Origin: an uncultured Eubacteriales bacterium
GTDB lineage: Bacteria > Bacillota > Clostridia > Oscillospirales > Oscillospiraceae
Assembly (NCBI GenBank): GCA_900546415.1
Contig: URCY01000008.1
Location: 1-47,751 of the forward strand
Direction of reading: 5' to 3'
DNA: 47,751 nucleotides
Notes under the pieces: generated by a model
What the model was told of the DNA's origin: nothing
Seen by the model: the letters and a program-made list of their open reading frames with translations, nothing else
Database searches by the model: none
Translations under genes and position numbers: made by a program
Shown here: piece after piece, positions 1 to 9,700 of the stretch
Numbering within the stretch: position 1 is the first letter of the stretch
How the letters are laid out: every line of letters begins with the position of its first letter

Positions 1-78
1 TTTCGTTACGGAATGACAAATCGCATCGTTAAAGATTGCCGCGTCGGGCGCAAAAAATGCGCCCTCCTCGCAATGACA
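1..78 (-). repeat. Dispersed palindromic intergenic repeat, copy 1
   Basis: The reverse complement reads GTCATTGCGAGGAGGGCGCA, a short loop, TGCGCCCGACGCGGCAATC and then a tail close to AACGATTTGTCATCCC. The GGGCGCA/TGCGCCC arms can pair. A nearly identical copy lies at 16579-16655 and diverged copies at 16799-16836, 16978-17053 and 30983-31026. All lie outside genes. No coding function is visible. Confidence 0.8.
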
Positions 79-192
79 GAATCGGTAGGCTGATCGAAAA
101 TACGGAACGCAAAATTCAATCTTCGGATTCCGTAAAACGTTTCTTATTTGTTGCCTGATTTTGACGGTTCCGGACTTTTTTGACAGTCTGTG

Positions 193-218
193 AAGGGCGC
201 TGCCGAAGCAGCGCCCTT
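193..218 (-). terminator. Terminator hairpin after the 1094-aa SLH phosphoesterase
   Basis: Perfect 11-bp stem AAGGGCGCTGC / GCAGCGCCCTT with a 4-base CGAA loop, 14 bp beyond the stop codon on the minus strand. The T run is displaced (TTCACAGACTGTCAAAAAA follows). The same GGGCGCTGC stem and loop recur at 3715-3740 after the neighbouring paralogue. Confidence 0.75.
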
Positions 219-231
219 ATAGAAAGGTCCT

Positions 232-3200
232 TTATTTCACGAGCATCGCCATGATCGCAAGGATCTTGGTGGCCTCTGCGCGGGTGGCGTTGCCCTTCGG
301 CATGAAGGTGCCGTCCGGGTAGCCGTCCACGATGGAATTCTGAACCGCCCAACCCACAGCGTTCTTCGCATAGCCGTAGATGTCAGCGACGTCCTTGAAA
401 ATATCAGCTCTTGCGGCAAAATCGCCGTCGATCTTGGTATAGCGGAAGAGGATGGTGACCAGCTGTTCACGGGTGACGTTCTCGTCCGGCTCAAAGGTCG
501 TCTCGGTCGTGCCGTTGACGATGCCCTCCTGCTCTGCCCAAAGGGTCGCCTTGTAGTAATAGGAGTTCTCCTTGACGTCGGTGAACTTCGTTGTCGTGGC
601 CTCGACGGTCGGCTCACCGGCCATGCGATAGACCATGGTGATCAGGTGTGCACGGGTCAGGTTCTCCTCCGGCTCGAACTCGGTCGGGCTGACGCCGTTG
701 ATGATGCCGGAATAGTAGGCCTCCATGACATAGTCTCTGTACCACGCGTCCTCGGCAACGTCGCCGAACGGGTTCTTCCAGCCGAGGTTCTCGTGCAGCT
801 TCGCGATCTCGGCGTCGGTCAGGCCGATCTCCTTCATATAGGCCGTTGCGCAGGCCACAAGGTTCGCCTTGGACAGGTCGTCCACGCCGAATGCCTTCTT
901 CAGGCTCTTGATGATGTTGGAGTTGGCAATCGCGTCATACTTCTCGGTGCCCTTCTCCACGCCGTAGTAATTGACGTAGGTCTTCATGTAGTCCTCGACG
1001 ACCTCGTCATAGGTCGCGCCCATGAAGCACTCGAGCAGCGCCGAGACATAACCCGCGCGGTCCTTGCCCTCGGTGCAATGCACGAGGTACGGGCCTTCGT
1101 GCTTGGTCATATAACGGAAGCCGTCGGCCAAGCCGTCCTTAAAGGTCTTCTCGCTGAAGTCCACGCCGAGGTTAAGGAACACGATGTTCTGCTTGGAGTA
1201 GTAGCTGTCGGCATAGCCCTCATACTGTGCGGCCTTCTCGGCATCGTCCGCAAGGTTCATGAAGGTCTTGACGCCGGCCTTCTCGGCGGCCTTGTCGGCA
1301 TAGGTGTTGCGCCCCAGCTCAGGGTTGATCGGGCTGGAGGAGCGATAGAGCACGTTCTTGCCCATGCCGGTGGTTGCGATGTTGCGGAAGTTTGCAAACT
1401 GCTCGTCGGTCAGATCCTTGTAATCCTCGCGGTTGTTGGTGCGCGTGAGGTCATGGAGCAGGTATTCGGCCATGTAGCCGCCCTTTTCCTTCATCTCGAA
1501 GGTGACCTCGACCGGGAAGGTCACGCCCTCCATTGCCGTCCAGTACCAGGTCTTGTCCTCGTTGGTGTGCTTTTCGGCGATGCCGTAGGTGGTGGCGAAG
1601 TTGCCCATGTTGATTGCCATGGACAGATAGCCGGTGGGCATACCCTTCTCATCCTTGTTGATGATGATGGCGGGCTTGCCGGAGTCGACATAGTGATAGG
1701 TCGGAACGACCGGCAGCTCCAGCTCCTTGTCGAGGAACTTCACGGTGACGATATCGCCCCAGGTGTAGCCCATTCTCTCAAAGAAAACGGTCGCCTTGCA
1801 GTCCGTATAGACGTTGCCGTATTTGGTCATCCAAATTTCGGCATCCAGACCGCCGATGGTGATCTTGGTGGTGTCGGGATTGGTGTAGTTAACGGTGATG
1901 CGACCCTTGGGCGCGCCGTAGTCCTTCTCCGAAATGACACCGCCGAGCTTCTCGGTGATGTAGTCGATAACGACGGAATCGAGCGTATAGCCGGTGTCAA
2001 ACTGAGCCGACGCGGCGCTGAAGGCATAGTAGGTGTCGCCGCCTGCGGCAACAAAGTTGTTGGTGATCACGGCATACTTAGCCTTCTCGTCAAACGGCTT
2101 GCCATTGATCTCGTCGATGGTCACGCGGTTGATGGAGGCCGGGCCGTAGTAGGTCGAGCCGGGATAGGTCTCCTTGTTCTTGTCATAGAGCTTATCGCCG
2201 TCGACGGTGAACTTGATGCCGGAAACCTGCGGGAAGCCGCCCAGCGAGATCGGCGTGCAGAAGGTCGAGGCCTCCAGCGCCTCGAGCAGCTCCGCGCCGG
2301 TGACATAGACGACCGCAACGGTGTTGCCGAAGGGCAGAACCGTAAAGATGTCGTTCTTGGTCACATCACCGGCCTTCACGGCCGCGCGGATGCCGCCGCC
2401 GTTCGTGATGGCAAGGATGTTCTCTGCGGGGGTCTCGGTGATGGAGCCGGGATTCTTCTCGGTGAGGTACCAGACCATTGCGTCGGTGATGAGGTCGCCG
2501 TTGTTGGTCTCCTCGGTGCGGTTGCCCGGCTCCTTAGCGCCGTTCAGCTCAACCTCGGAGGTCGCGAACTTCTGACCGTACTCAGCCTTAATGTCGTCGA
2601 TGATCTTCTGCGCGGCGGCCTTGACCGTCTCGTCCTGCTCGCTGAAGCCGCCCTCGCCGGTGGCAACGAGGTAGTTTTCAGAGATCTTCTTCGTGGCATT
2701 ATCGACCACGATCACGCCGATGTTGGCAAACTTCGTGCCGGTGGACTGGATGGGCTCATCCTTCTCGCCCTTCTCCATCACGGTGTGGGAGTGGCCGTCA
2801 ATGATGAAATCCAGCCCGGTGACCTTTTCATACAGGTCATAGGAGCGATACGGAACGGAGGATTCGTCCACGCCGAGGTGAGCAAGGCAGACAACCACGT
2901 CTGCGCCGGCTGCCTTGAGCGCGTCGACCTGCGCCTGCGCGTTCTGCCAAATGGTCGTCTCGGTCGAATCGGTCAGGAAGGTCAGACCCTTGATGAGCGC
3001 AGGATTGGTCTTTGTCTGCGTCTCGGGCGTCTCCAGACCGAAGAAGCCGATCTTGACACCGCCCTTTTCGATGATCTTGTTTGCCTCGAAGATGGGCTTG
3101 TTCTCCGCATCAAGCACATTGGAGCAGAGAACCGCGAATTTTGCCTTCTTCATGTTTTCCTGAAGCTGCGGATAGCCATAGTCAAACTCGTGGTTGCCGA

Positions 3201-3516
3201 GGCCGACCACGTCATAGCCGGTCAGGTTCATCAGCTCCACAGCATTCGCGCCCTTGCTCAGTGAGACGGACGTGTCGCCTTGGCTGAAATCGCCCGCGTC
3301 GGCCAGAATGACGTCGGCGCCGGCCTTTTCAAGCTTTGCCTTGAGCGCGGCCATATAGGAATATCCCAGAACCTCGCCGTGCACGTCGTTTGAGTGCAGA
3401 ATGACGGTCTTCCCTGCGCCGAGCTTGTCGACATCCCCTGCAAGCACGGACGGAAGCAGGGAGAATATCAGGCAGAGCACCAGCACAAGAGAAAGCAAAC
3501 GGTTGCGCATTTTCAT
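232..3516 (-). CDS. SLH-anchored 5'-nucleotidase-family phosphoesterase fused to a cysteine-based phosphatase
   Basis: Secreted, 1094 residues, signal peptide at 1-26. A calcineurin-like metallophosphatase domain (about 37-290) shows every metal-site block: NDVHG (D44, H46), DAGD (D76), GNHE 107-110, LAHLG 211-215 and GHSH 241-244. A 5'-nucleotidase C-terminal domain follows (about 320-530; GGGIR 373-377). Residues 555-650 resemble the C-terminal barrel of SAM hydroxide adenosyltransferases (YGNVYTD, then GYLSMAINMGN). Residues 690-910 hold a tyrosine/lipid-type phosphatase with HCTEGKDRAG (C814, R820). Three SLH repeats (about 915-1094) should hold it on the cell wall. The ATG at 3516 follows GGAGAG and opens the signal peptide; the frame upstream of it has no ribosome site. 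Likely job: releasing phosphate or nucleosides outside the cell. Substrates of the second phosphatase are unknown; phosphoproteins, phosphoinositides or phytate-like compounds are possible. Confidence 0.9.
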   Translation of the reverse strand: MKMRNRLLSLVLVLCLIFSLLPSVLAGDVDKLGAGKTVILHSNDVHGEVLGYSYMAALKAKLEKAGADVILADAGDFSQGDTSVSLSKGANAVELMNLTGYDVVGLGNHEFDYGYPQLQENMKKAKFAVLCSNVLDAENKPIFEANKIIEKGGVKIGFFGLETPETQTKTNPALIKGLTFLTDSTETTIWQNAQAQVDALKAAGADVVVCLAHLGVDESSVPYRSYDLYEKVTGLDFIIDGHSHTVMEKGEKDEPIQSTGTKFANIGVIVVDNATKKISENYLVATGEGGFSEQDETVKAAAQKIIDDIKAEYGQKFATSEVELNGAKEPGNRTEETNNGDLITDAMVWYLTEKNPGSITETPAENILAITNGGGIRAAVKAGDVTKNDIFTVLPFGNTVAVVYVTGAELLEALEASTFCTPISLGGFPQVSGIKFTVDGDKLYDKNKETYPGSTYYGPASINRVTIDEINGKPFDEKAKYAVITNNFVAAGGDTYYAFSAASAQFDTGYTLDSVVIDYITEKLGGVISEKDYGAPKGRITVNYTNPDTTKITIGGLDAEIWMTKYGNVYTDCKATVFFERMGYTWGDIVTVKFLDKELELPVVPTYHYVDSGKPAIIINKDEKGMPTGYLSMAINMGNFATTYGIAEKHTNEDKTWYWTAMEGVTFPVEVTFEMKEKGGYMAEYLLHDLTRTNNREDYKDLTDEQFANFRNIATTGMGKNVLYRSSSPINPELGRNTYADKAAEKAGVKTFMNLADDAEKAAQYEGYADSYYSKQNIVFLNLGVDFSEKTFKDGLADGFRYMTKHEGPYLVHCTEGKDRAGYVSALLECFMGATYDEVVEDYMKTYVNYYGVEKGTEKYDAIANSNIIKSLKKAFGVDDLSKANLVACATAYMKEIGLTDAEIAKLHENLGWKNPFGDVAEDAWYRDYVMEAYYSGIINGVSPTEFEPEENLTRAHLITMVYRMAGEPTVEATTTKFTDVKENSYYYKATLWAEQEGIVNGTTETTFEPDENVTREQLVTILFRYTKIDGDFAARADIFKDVADIYGYAKNAVGWAVQNSIVDGYPDGTFMPKGNATRAEATKILAIMAMLVK

Positions 3517-3597
3517 AAACAACTCTCCTTCTCTGCGATCCCGAATGCACGGAATCGGCTCATTTTTTGGTGCGGGCAGAGGGCTGCTCGCACGTAC

Positions 3598-3626
3598 AGT
3601 ATAACAAGCAATGCACGGATTGTCCA
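3598..3626 (-). promoter_or_regulatory. Sigma-A-type promoter of the 1094-aa phosphoesterase
   Basis: On the minus strand TGGACA (3621-3626), a 17-bp spacer and TATACT (3598-3603) lie about 80 bp before the start codon. The same two hexamers with the same spacing precede the 2025-aa paralogue at 9938-9966. Confidence 0.75.
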
Positions 3627-3714
3627 GCATTTTTGTAATATTCGGCATTTTATTCAATTAATACATTTATATTTTGTGCATACTGTGCAATTTGCTTGGC
3701 TGCTGACCGCGCAA

Positions 3715-3740
3715 GAGGGCGCTGCCGAAGCAGCGCCCTC
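3715..3740 (-). terminator. Terminator hairpin after the 2025-aa SLH phosphoesterase
   Basis: Perfect 11-bp stem GAGGGCGCTGC / GCAGCGCCCTC with loop CGAA, about 30 bp past the stop codon. It is almost identical to the hairpin at 193-218, as expected if gene and terminator were duplicated together. Confidence 0.75.
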
Positions 3741-3771
3741 GTTTATGACTTGTGCGAAACGATTTGGTGCG

Positions 3772-6700
3772 TTATCTGTTGGTGAGCTTTGCGAAGATCA
3801 CGAGAACCTTTGCCGCCTCGGCGCGGGTCGCGTTTCCCTTCGGCTGGAAGGTGCCGTCCGGGTAACCGGCGACGACGCCCTTCTCGGTCGCCCAGCCGAC
3901 GGCGTTCTTCGCATAGTGGTAAATGTCGGCGGCGTCCTTGTAGCCATCGAGCTTATCCTCGTAGCTGCCCTTATCGCCGGAGAAGCGATAGAGGATGGTG
4001 ACCATCTGCTCGCGCGTCACGAACGCATCCGGCTCAAAGGTCGTCTCGGACGTGCCGTTGATGATGCCGTTCTGCTCTGCCCAGACAGTCGCCTTGAAGT
4101 AGTAGCTGTTCTCCTTGACGTCGGTGAACTTGGAGGTAGTTGCCTCGACGGTCGGCTCACCGGCCAGACGGTAGACCATCGTGACCAGGTGCGCACGGGT
4201 CAGGTTCTCGTTCGGCTCGAATTCGGTCGGGCTGACGCCGTTGACCACGCCGCGAGCAGTCAGCTCCACAACATAATCGTAGAACCAATCCTTCTCCGTG
4301 ACGTCATGGAACTGGCTCTTGCCTGCCAGATTCGTGCGGAGCTTTGCGATCTCCTCGTCGGTCAGGCCGAGACCCTTGATATAGGTTTCCGCGAGCTTCG
4401 CAAGATCCGCGCCCTCGAGCGTCTCGACGCCGAAGATCGTCTTGAGATTCTTGACGATGTTGTTGGAAATGGTCGCGTACTGGGTCGTGCCGACCTTGAC
4501 GCCGTAGTAGTTCATGTAGGTCACGGCGTAATCCGTCTTGACCTCGTCGAGCGAGGCGCCCATCAGGCACTCGAGCAGCGCGGAGGTGAAGCCCGCGCGA
4601 TCCTGACCCTCGTTGCAGTGCACGAGGTACGGGCCGTCGTGCGTTGCGAAGTAGCGCAGACCCTCTGCCAGACCGGTGCGGTTCGTCTCGCTCAGGAAGT
4701 CAACGCCGATGCCGAGGAAGGCCACGTTCTGCTTGGAGTAGTAGGTGTCGGCGTAGCCCGCATAGGCCTCCGCCTTAGCCTGATTATCCGCCAGGTTCAT
4801 GATGGTCTTCACGCCGTGCGCCTTTGCCGCAGCGTCGGCATAGGTGTTTCTGCCGATGGCGGGGTTGATCGGGCTGGAGGAGCGATAGAGCACACCGTAG
4901 CCCATGCCGGTCGTGCCGACCATGCGGAAGTTTGCAAACTGCTCGTCGGTCAGATCCTTGTAGTCCTCGCGGTTGTTCGTGCGGACAAGGTCATAGACCT
5001 CGTACTGATCCTTATAGCCGCCCTTCTGTGCCAGCGTGATGGTGATCTCCACCGGGAAGGTCACGCCCTCGTTTGCGTTCCAGACATAGGACTTGTCGGG
5101 ATTGGTCGTCTTGGTCGCAAGGCCGTAGCCTGCGGCGAAGCTTCCGTTGAAGATCTCCAGCTCGACGGGCTTGGAGGCATCCTTCCACGCGACGAGACCG
5201 GCTTCTCTTGCGCCGACATAACGGTATTCCGGAATGACGGGCAGGGTCAGCTTCTGGTCGAGGAACTCAACGGTCACATAGTCGGCATATTCGAAGCCCG
5301 CTGCGAGCAGCTCGCCGGAGGTGATGCTCAGGCGAACGTCGCCGTACTTGTCGATCTCGGTCGTCGACGGAGCGACGGTCTTGATCCGGAGCGCAGTGCT
5401 CTTGCTCAGGTTCTCGCGGAGCTTGGCGATTTCGGCGTCGGTCAGGCCGATCTCCTTCATGTAGGCCTCGGCCTCCTTGGCAAGGTCGGCCTTTGCGGCA
5501 TCGGCCATGTCGAAGATCAGGCAAAGGTTCTTCAGGATCGCGTTGCGCAGATAGGCCTCCTGTGCCTCGGTCAGCGCGACCTGCTTGCCGTCGACCACAT
5601 TATAATAATTGCAGAAAGTCGTGAGGTAGTCGTTTGCGACCTCGTCGGCAGAGGCGCCCATCAGGCATTCCAGAATGGCTGCGGTCAGGCCGGCGCGGTC
5701 CTTGCCCTCGGTGCAGTGCACCAGATACGGACCCTCGTTCTTGGTGACGAAGCGGAAGCCCTCGGCCAGACCGTTCTTGAACTCATCAGTCGTGAAAGCG
5801 ACCGGCAGGTTCAGGAAGACAACGTTCTGCTTGACATAGTAGCTGTCGTCATAGCCTGCGTAGCCCTTGGCCTCCGTCACGGAATCGGCAAGGTTGATGA
5901 AGGTCTTCACGCCCGCTGCCTTGGCAGCCTTGTCGGCATAGGTGTTTCTGCCCAGCTCGGGGTTGATCGGGCTGGAGGAGCGGTAGAGGATGCCCGCGCC
6001 CATGCCGGTGGTAGCGATGTTGCGGAAGTTTGCAAACTGCTCGTCAGTCAGCTCGGGGTAATCCTCGCGGTTGTTCGTGCGGTTGAGCTGGCGGACGGAA
6101 AGCTCGTCGGCATAGCCGCCGGCTTCCTTCATCGTCACGGTGGCGACGATCGGGAAGGTCACGCCGTCCTTAACGCGGTACTTCGGGGCGCCCTCAACGG
6201 TGCCTGCATCGGGGTTCGGCTCGATGATGCCTGCCTCAACGCCAAGCTGGCCGTAGTTGATGGCCATGGTCACAACCTTCTTGCCCGTTGCGGCGCGAAT
6301 GAGGAGCTGATGCGTGTCGACGTCGTCATAGTTCGAGCAGACCGGGAAATCGTAGCTCTTTCCGTTGAAGGAGAGGGTGACGATGTCGCCGTAGTTAAAG
6401 TGCTTCAGGAATTCCTCGGTGGAGACGTTCAGGTCAAGGTGGCCGTACTTGAACATGTTCCCGCTGTCCGAAACCAGCTCATAGGTAATGGCGTCCTCTT
6501 CCTTGACGCAGCGCTCGTTCAGGTCGAGCGGCAGCACACCGCCGTTATCCTTGCCGATCCGGCGCAGCGCCTCGATCGCGCTGAGGTTGTCGATCGGCGC
6601 CTCGTTGACGTCCTGCACGGGCGTCTTCTTCTCAAAGGCGGAGCCGGGCAGCGTCGCGCAGTATTCGTTGATCGCGATGCGATAGGTCTTGGTGTTGTCG

Positions 6701-9700
6701 TGGATGTCCACAACGGTGCCGTCGTCAAGCACGATAGAGGTGACGGTTCTCACCGGGCGGCCGTCCGTGCCCGTGGTGGCCTTATACTTGACAAACATGC
6801 CGGAGAACTGGTCGCCGTAGTTGGCGTTCCTGAATGCATTTTCAACCGTTTTGGCAAGCTCTGCGCCGGTTGCGTCGAAGGTCAGCAGGCGGTTGCCGAA
6901 CGGCGAGATGGTGTAAATGTCGCCGACGGTGATGTTGCGGGTGGTCGCGCCCTCCTCCATCATCAGGTCGCAGCGGATGCCGCCGCTGTTCGTGAAGGCG
7001 ACGACGGTGTTCATGTCCTTCGTGGCCTCAAGCATCAGGCCTGCAAGCCAGTTGCCCGCGATGGTGTTCGTGCTCTTGCCGATCTTTACGCGGCGCGTGA
7101 TGCTGCGGTCGACCGTGCCGAGCACCTCCTCCATCTGATCCTTGACGGCATCCCATGCCGCATGGCTGATGGCAAGCACGTCCGGATCGAGGTTGGCCTT
7201 GTTTTCGTCGTTGTCGTAAAGGGCATCCCTCTTATCGGTGATGGAGATATAGTTGGGAGCCAGCACCTCGGCCTCGCCGGTGACGGTGTTGTACTGGAGC
7301 TTGGCGTTGGCATAGCCCTTGGCCTGGCAGTTGCCCTGAATGTAGGCAATGCCGTTATCGGCTACGCCGAAGCTCGCGGTGTGAGAGTGGCCGCCCAAAA
7401 CGAGGTCGACCTTGTTGGGGTCAAGCGCTCTGGCAAGATATGCCGGGCTTGCGTGCGCAAGCACCATCACAACGTCGGGCTTCTCCGCGGCGATCACGCT
7501 GTCGATCTTCGCATTGAGCTTGTCGAGGTCGGGATCGATGTCGTACGGGGCGATCTTTGCGGCCATGATGTCCATGGAATAGTCGGGGATATAGCCGATC
7601 ACCGCGACGGACACGCCGCCCTTATCGAGGATCACATAATCCTTCACGATGGAGGAGTGCGTCGTCGTTCCGGCGTCAAAGAGGTTATAGGCCAGAACGG
7701 GAATGTTGCTGTCGCCGGTGAAGCTGCCGACCTCATAGGCGGGCATGGTGCCCTCGGCGTCCGTGGCGTACTTGGTGACGTCCCAGTCGAACTCATGGTT
7801 GCCGAGCGCGACGGCGTCATAGCCCATCTTGTCATAGGCTGCGCGCAGAGCGTTGCCGTAGATCAGGTTGGAAACGGGCGTGCCCTGATAAATATCGCCG
7901 CCGTCAAAGAGCAGCACGCCGTCGTTCGCGGCATTGGCTCTGGCGTCCTTGACGATCTTCGCGATGCGCGCAAGGCGATACTGGAACGTCTCCGGTTTGC
8001 CGCTGGAGGTGTCCGTCAGATAGCCGTGCACGTCCGTGGTCTCAAAAATCTCGAAGGTCTTGTAGCCCGTGGCGAGCGACCATGTGGAGGTGATGGTCGG
8101 GGTGATCGTGCCATTTGCGCGGATATAGTCGGTCAGGAGGTTTCTGGCCTGACCCTTGTCCTCGCCCTGGATCATGTCGAACTGCGTCGAGTAGATCACG
8201 CGTGCGGGATCGTTTGCAACAAAATTGCAGCCGTGGCTGTTGAGCCATTCGATGTAATGGCCGCCGCCGTTATAGCGGTAGTTGTTCACGACCACGGTGA
8301 AGGTCTTGTTGGCAGCAATGGGCTTGCCCTCATAGGTCATGGAGACGACGCGGCTGCCCGCAGGCTTCGTGTAGTCGATCACATAGGAGAAGCCGTCGCC
8401 GTAAATGACGTCATAATAGGTCAGATCGCCGGAGTTGACATAGGGCTTGCCGGAGGCGTCCGTCTTGATCTTCGTCGCGGCAAACTCGAGCCACTGATGG
8501 ATCTCCTCGCCCTTCATGGTGATCTGATAGAACCAGTTTTCAAAGCGGTAGAGCTTGAACATATCGCCAAGGTAGATGTTGCCCTTGTCGATGATGTTCG
8601 CATTGTCGCCGGAGGTCAGCGGCGCGGAGATGGAGAGCTGCGCCGGCTTGTCGTCCTTCGGATTGTCCGGCGTGTTCACGCCGGTGTTGTCATAAGCGCC
8701 CCAGAGCTGGACGGTGTTGACCAGATCCATGAACGCAGAAGGCTTTGTGCCGAGCTCGGCAGCCGTAAAATCTCCGTCGGCCTCGCCGATCTTCTCGAGC
8801 ATGTATTCCTTCCACGTTGCGTCCTCATAGGGCTGGAGAACCTTGACGAGGTCTTCGTCGAGCTTGTAGTTCTCCATATTCACCAACGCGGTGTCAATGT
8901 CGGCCTTTCCGGTCGTCTTGTCGTAGGAGACCTTCACCTGCGCGATGGCGCGTGCCTTGGTGAACGGCTGAAGCACATGGACGTCCTCGCCCTTGGCGTT
9001 TTGGATCGTCCAATCCTTGTTGTTATGCTCATGGCCGGAGAATGCGAAGGAGATGGAGTCCGTCTCCTGAACGAGCTGCTCGATGAAGTCGGATTTCTCG
9101 TCGGAATTCACGCCGCTGTGGGCAACAACGACGATCATGTCGGCCTTTTCCTTCATTTCCGGCTCATAGTGCTTATAGGTGTCGATGATATTGGCAAAAT
9201 AGATGCCTTCCCAGTTGGCGGGAATATCCCATGTGGGGATATTGGGGTTGCCGAAGCCGATGACGGCAACCTTCACGCCGCCAAAGTTCTTGATGACGTA
9301 GGGGGCATAGCCCTTCCACGTCTTCCAGTCCTTGCTCTCGTCGCTGTTGGTAGCGGCGTCGAGATAGTTGGCCATGCAGACGCTCATCTGCTTTTCCGTT
9401 TCCGTGCTGGGGGAAGTGGCATAATCAAGCTGACGGTTGAGGATGTTCAGACCGTAGTTGAACTCGTGGTTGCCGACAACCCACATGTCATAGCCGATGG
9501 AACGGAATGCCTTGACCGCCGGAGGATCGGCATCGGGCTTGTTGAACGCATAGTAATACGTCAACGGAGCACCTTGGATGGTGTCGCCCAAGTCGGCAAC
9601 ATACAGATTGTCGCCGTATTCCTGCCTCATTTCCTTGATGTACGAAGAGACGCGGGTCAGGCCACGTTTATAGGTGCCGCTTTGGGAGGCGTCGACCGTA

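Noticed and set aside
646..3264. Open frame of 872 codons antisense to the 1094-aa phosphoesterase
   Set aside because: Antisense shadow without family resemblance or ribosome site.
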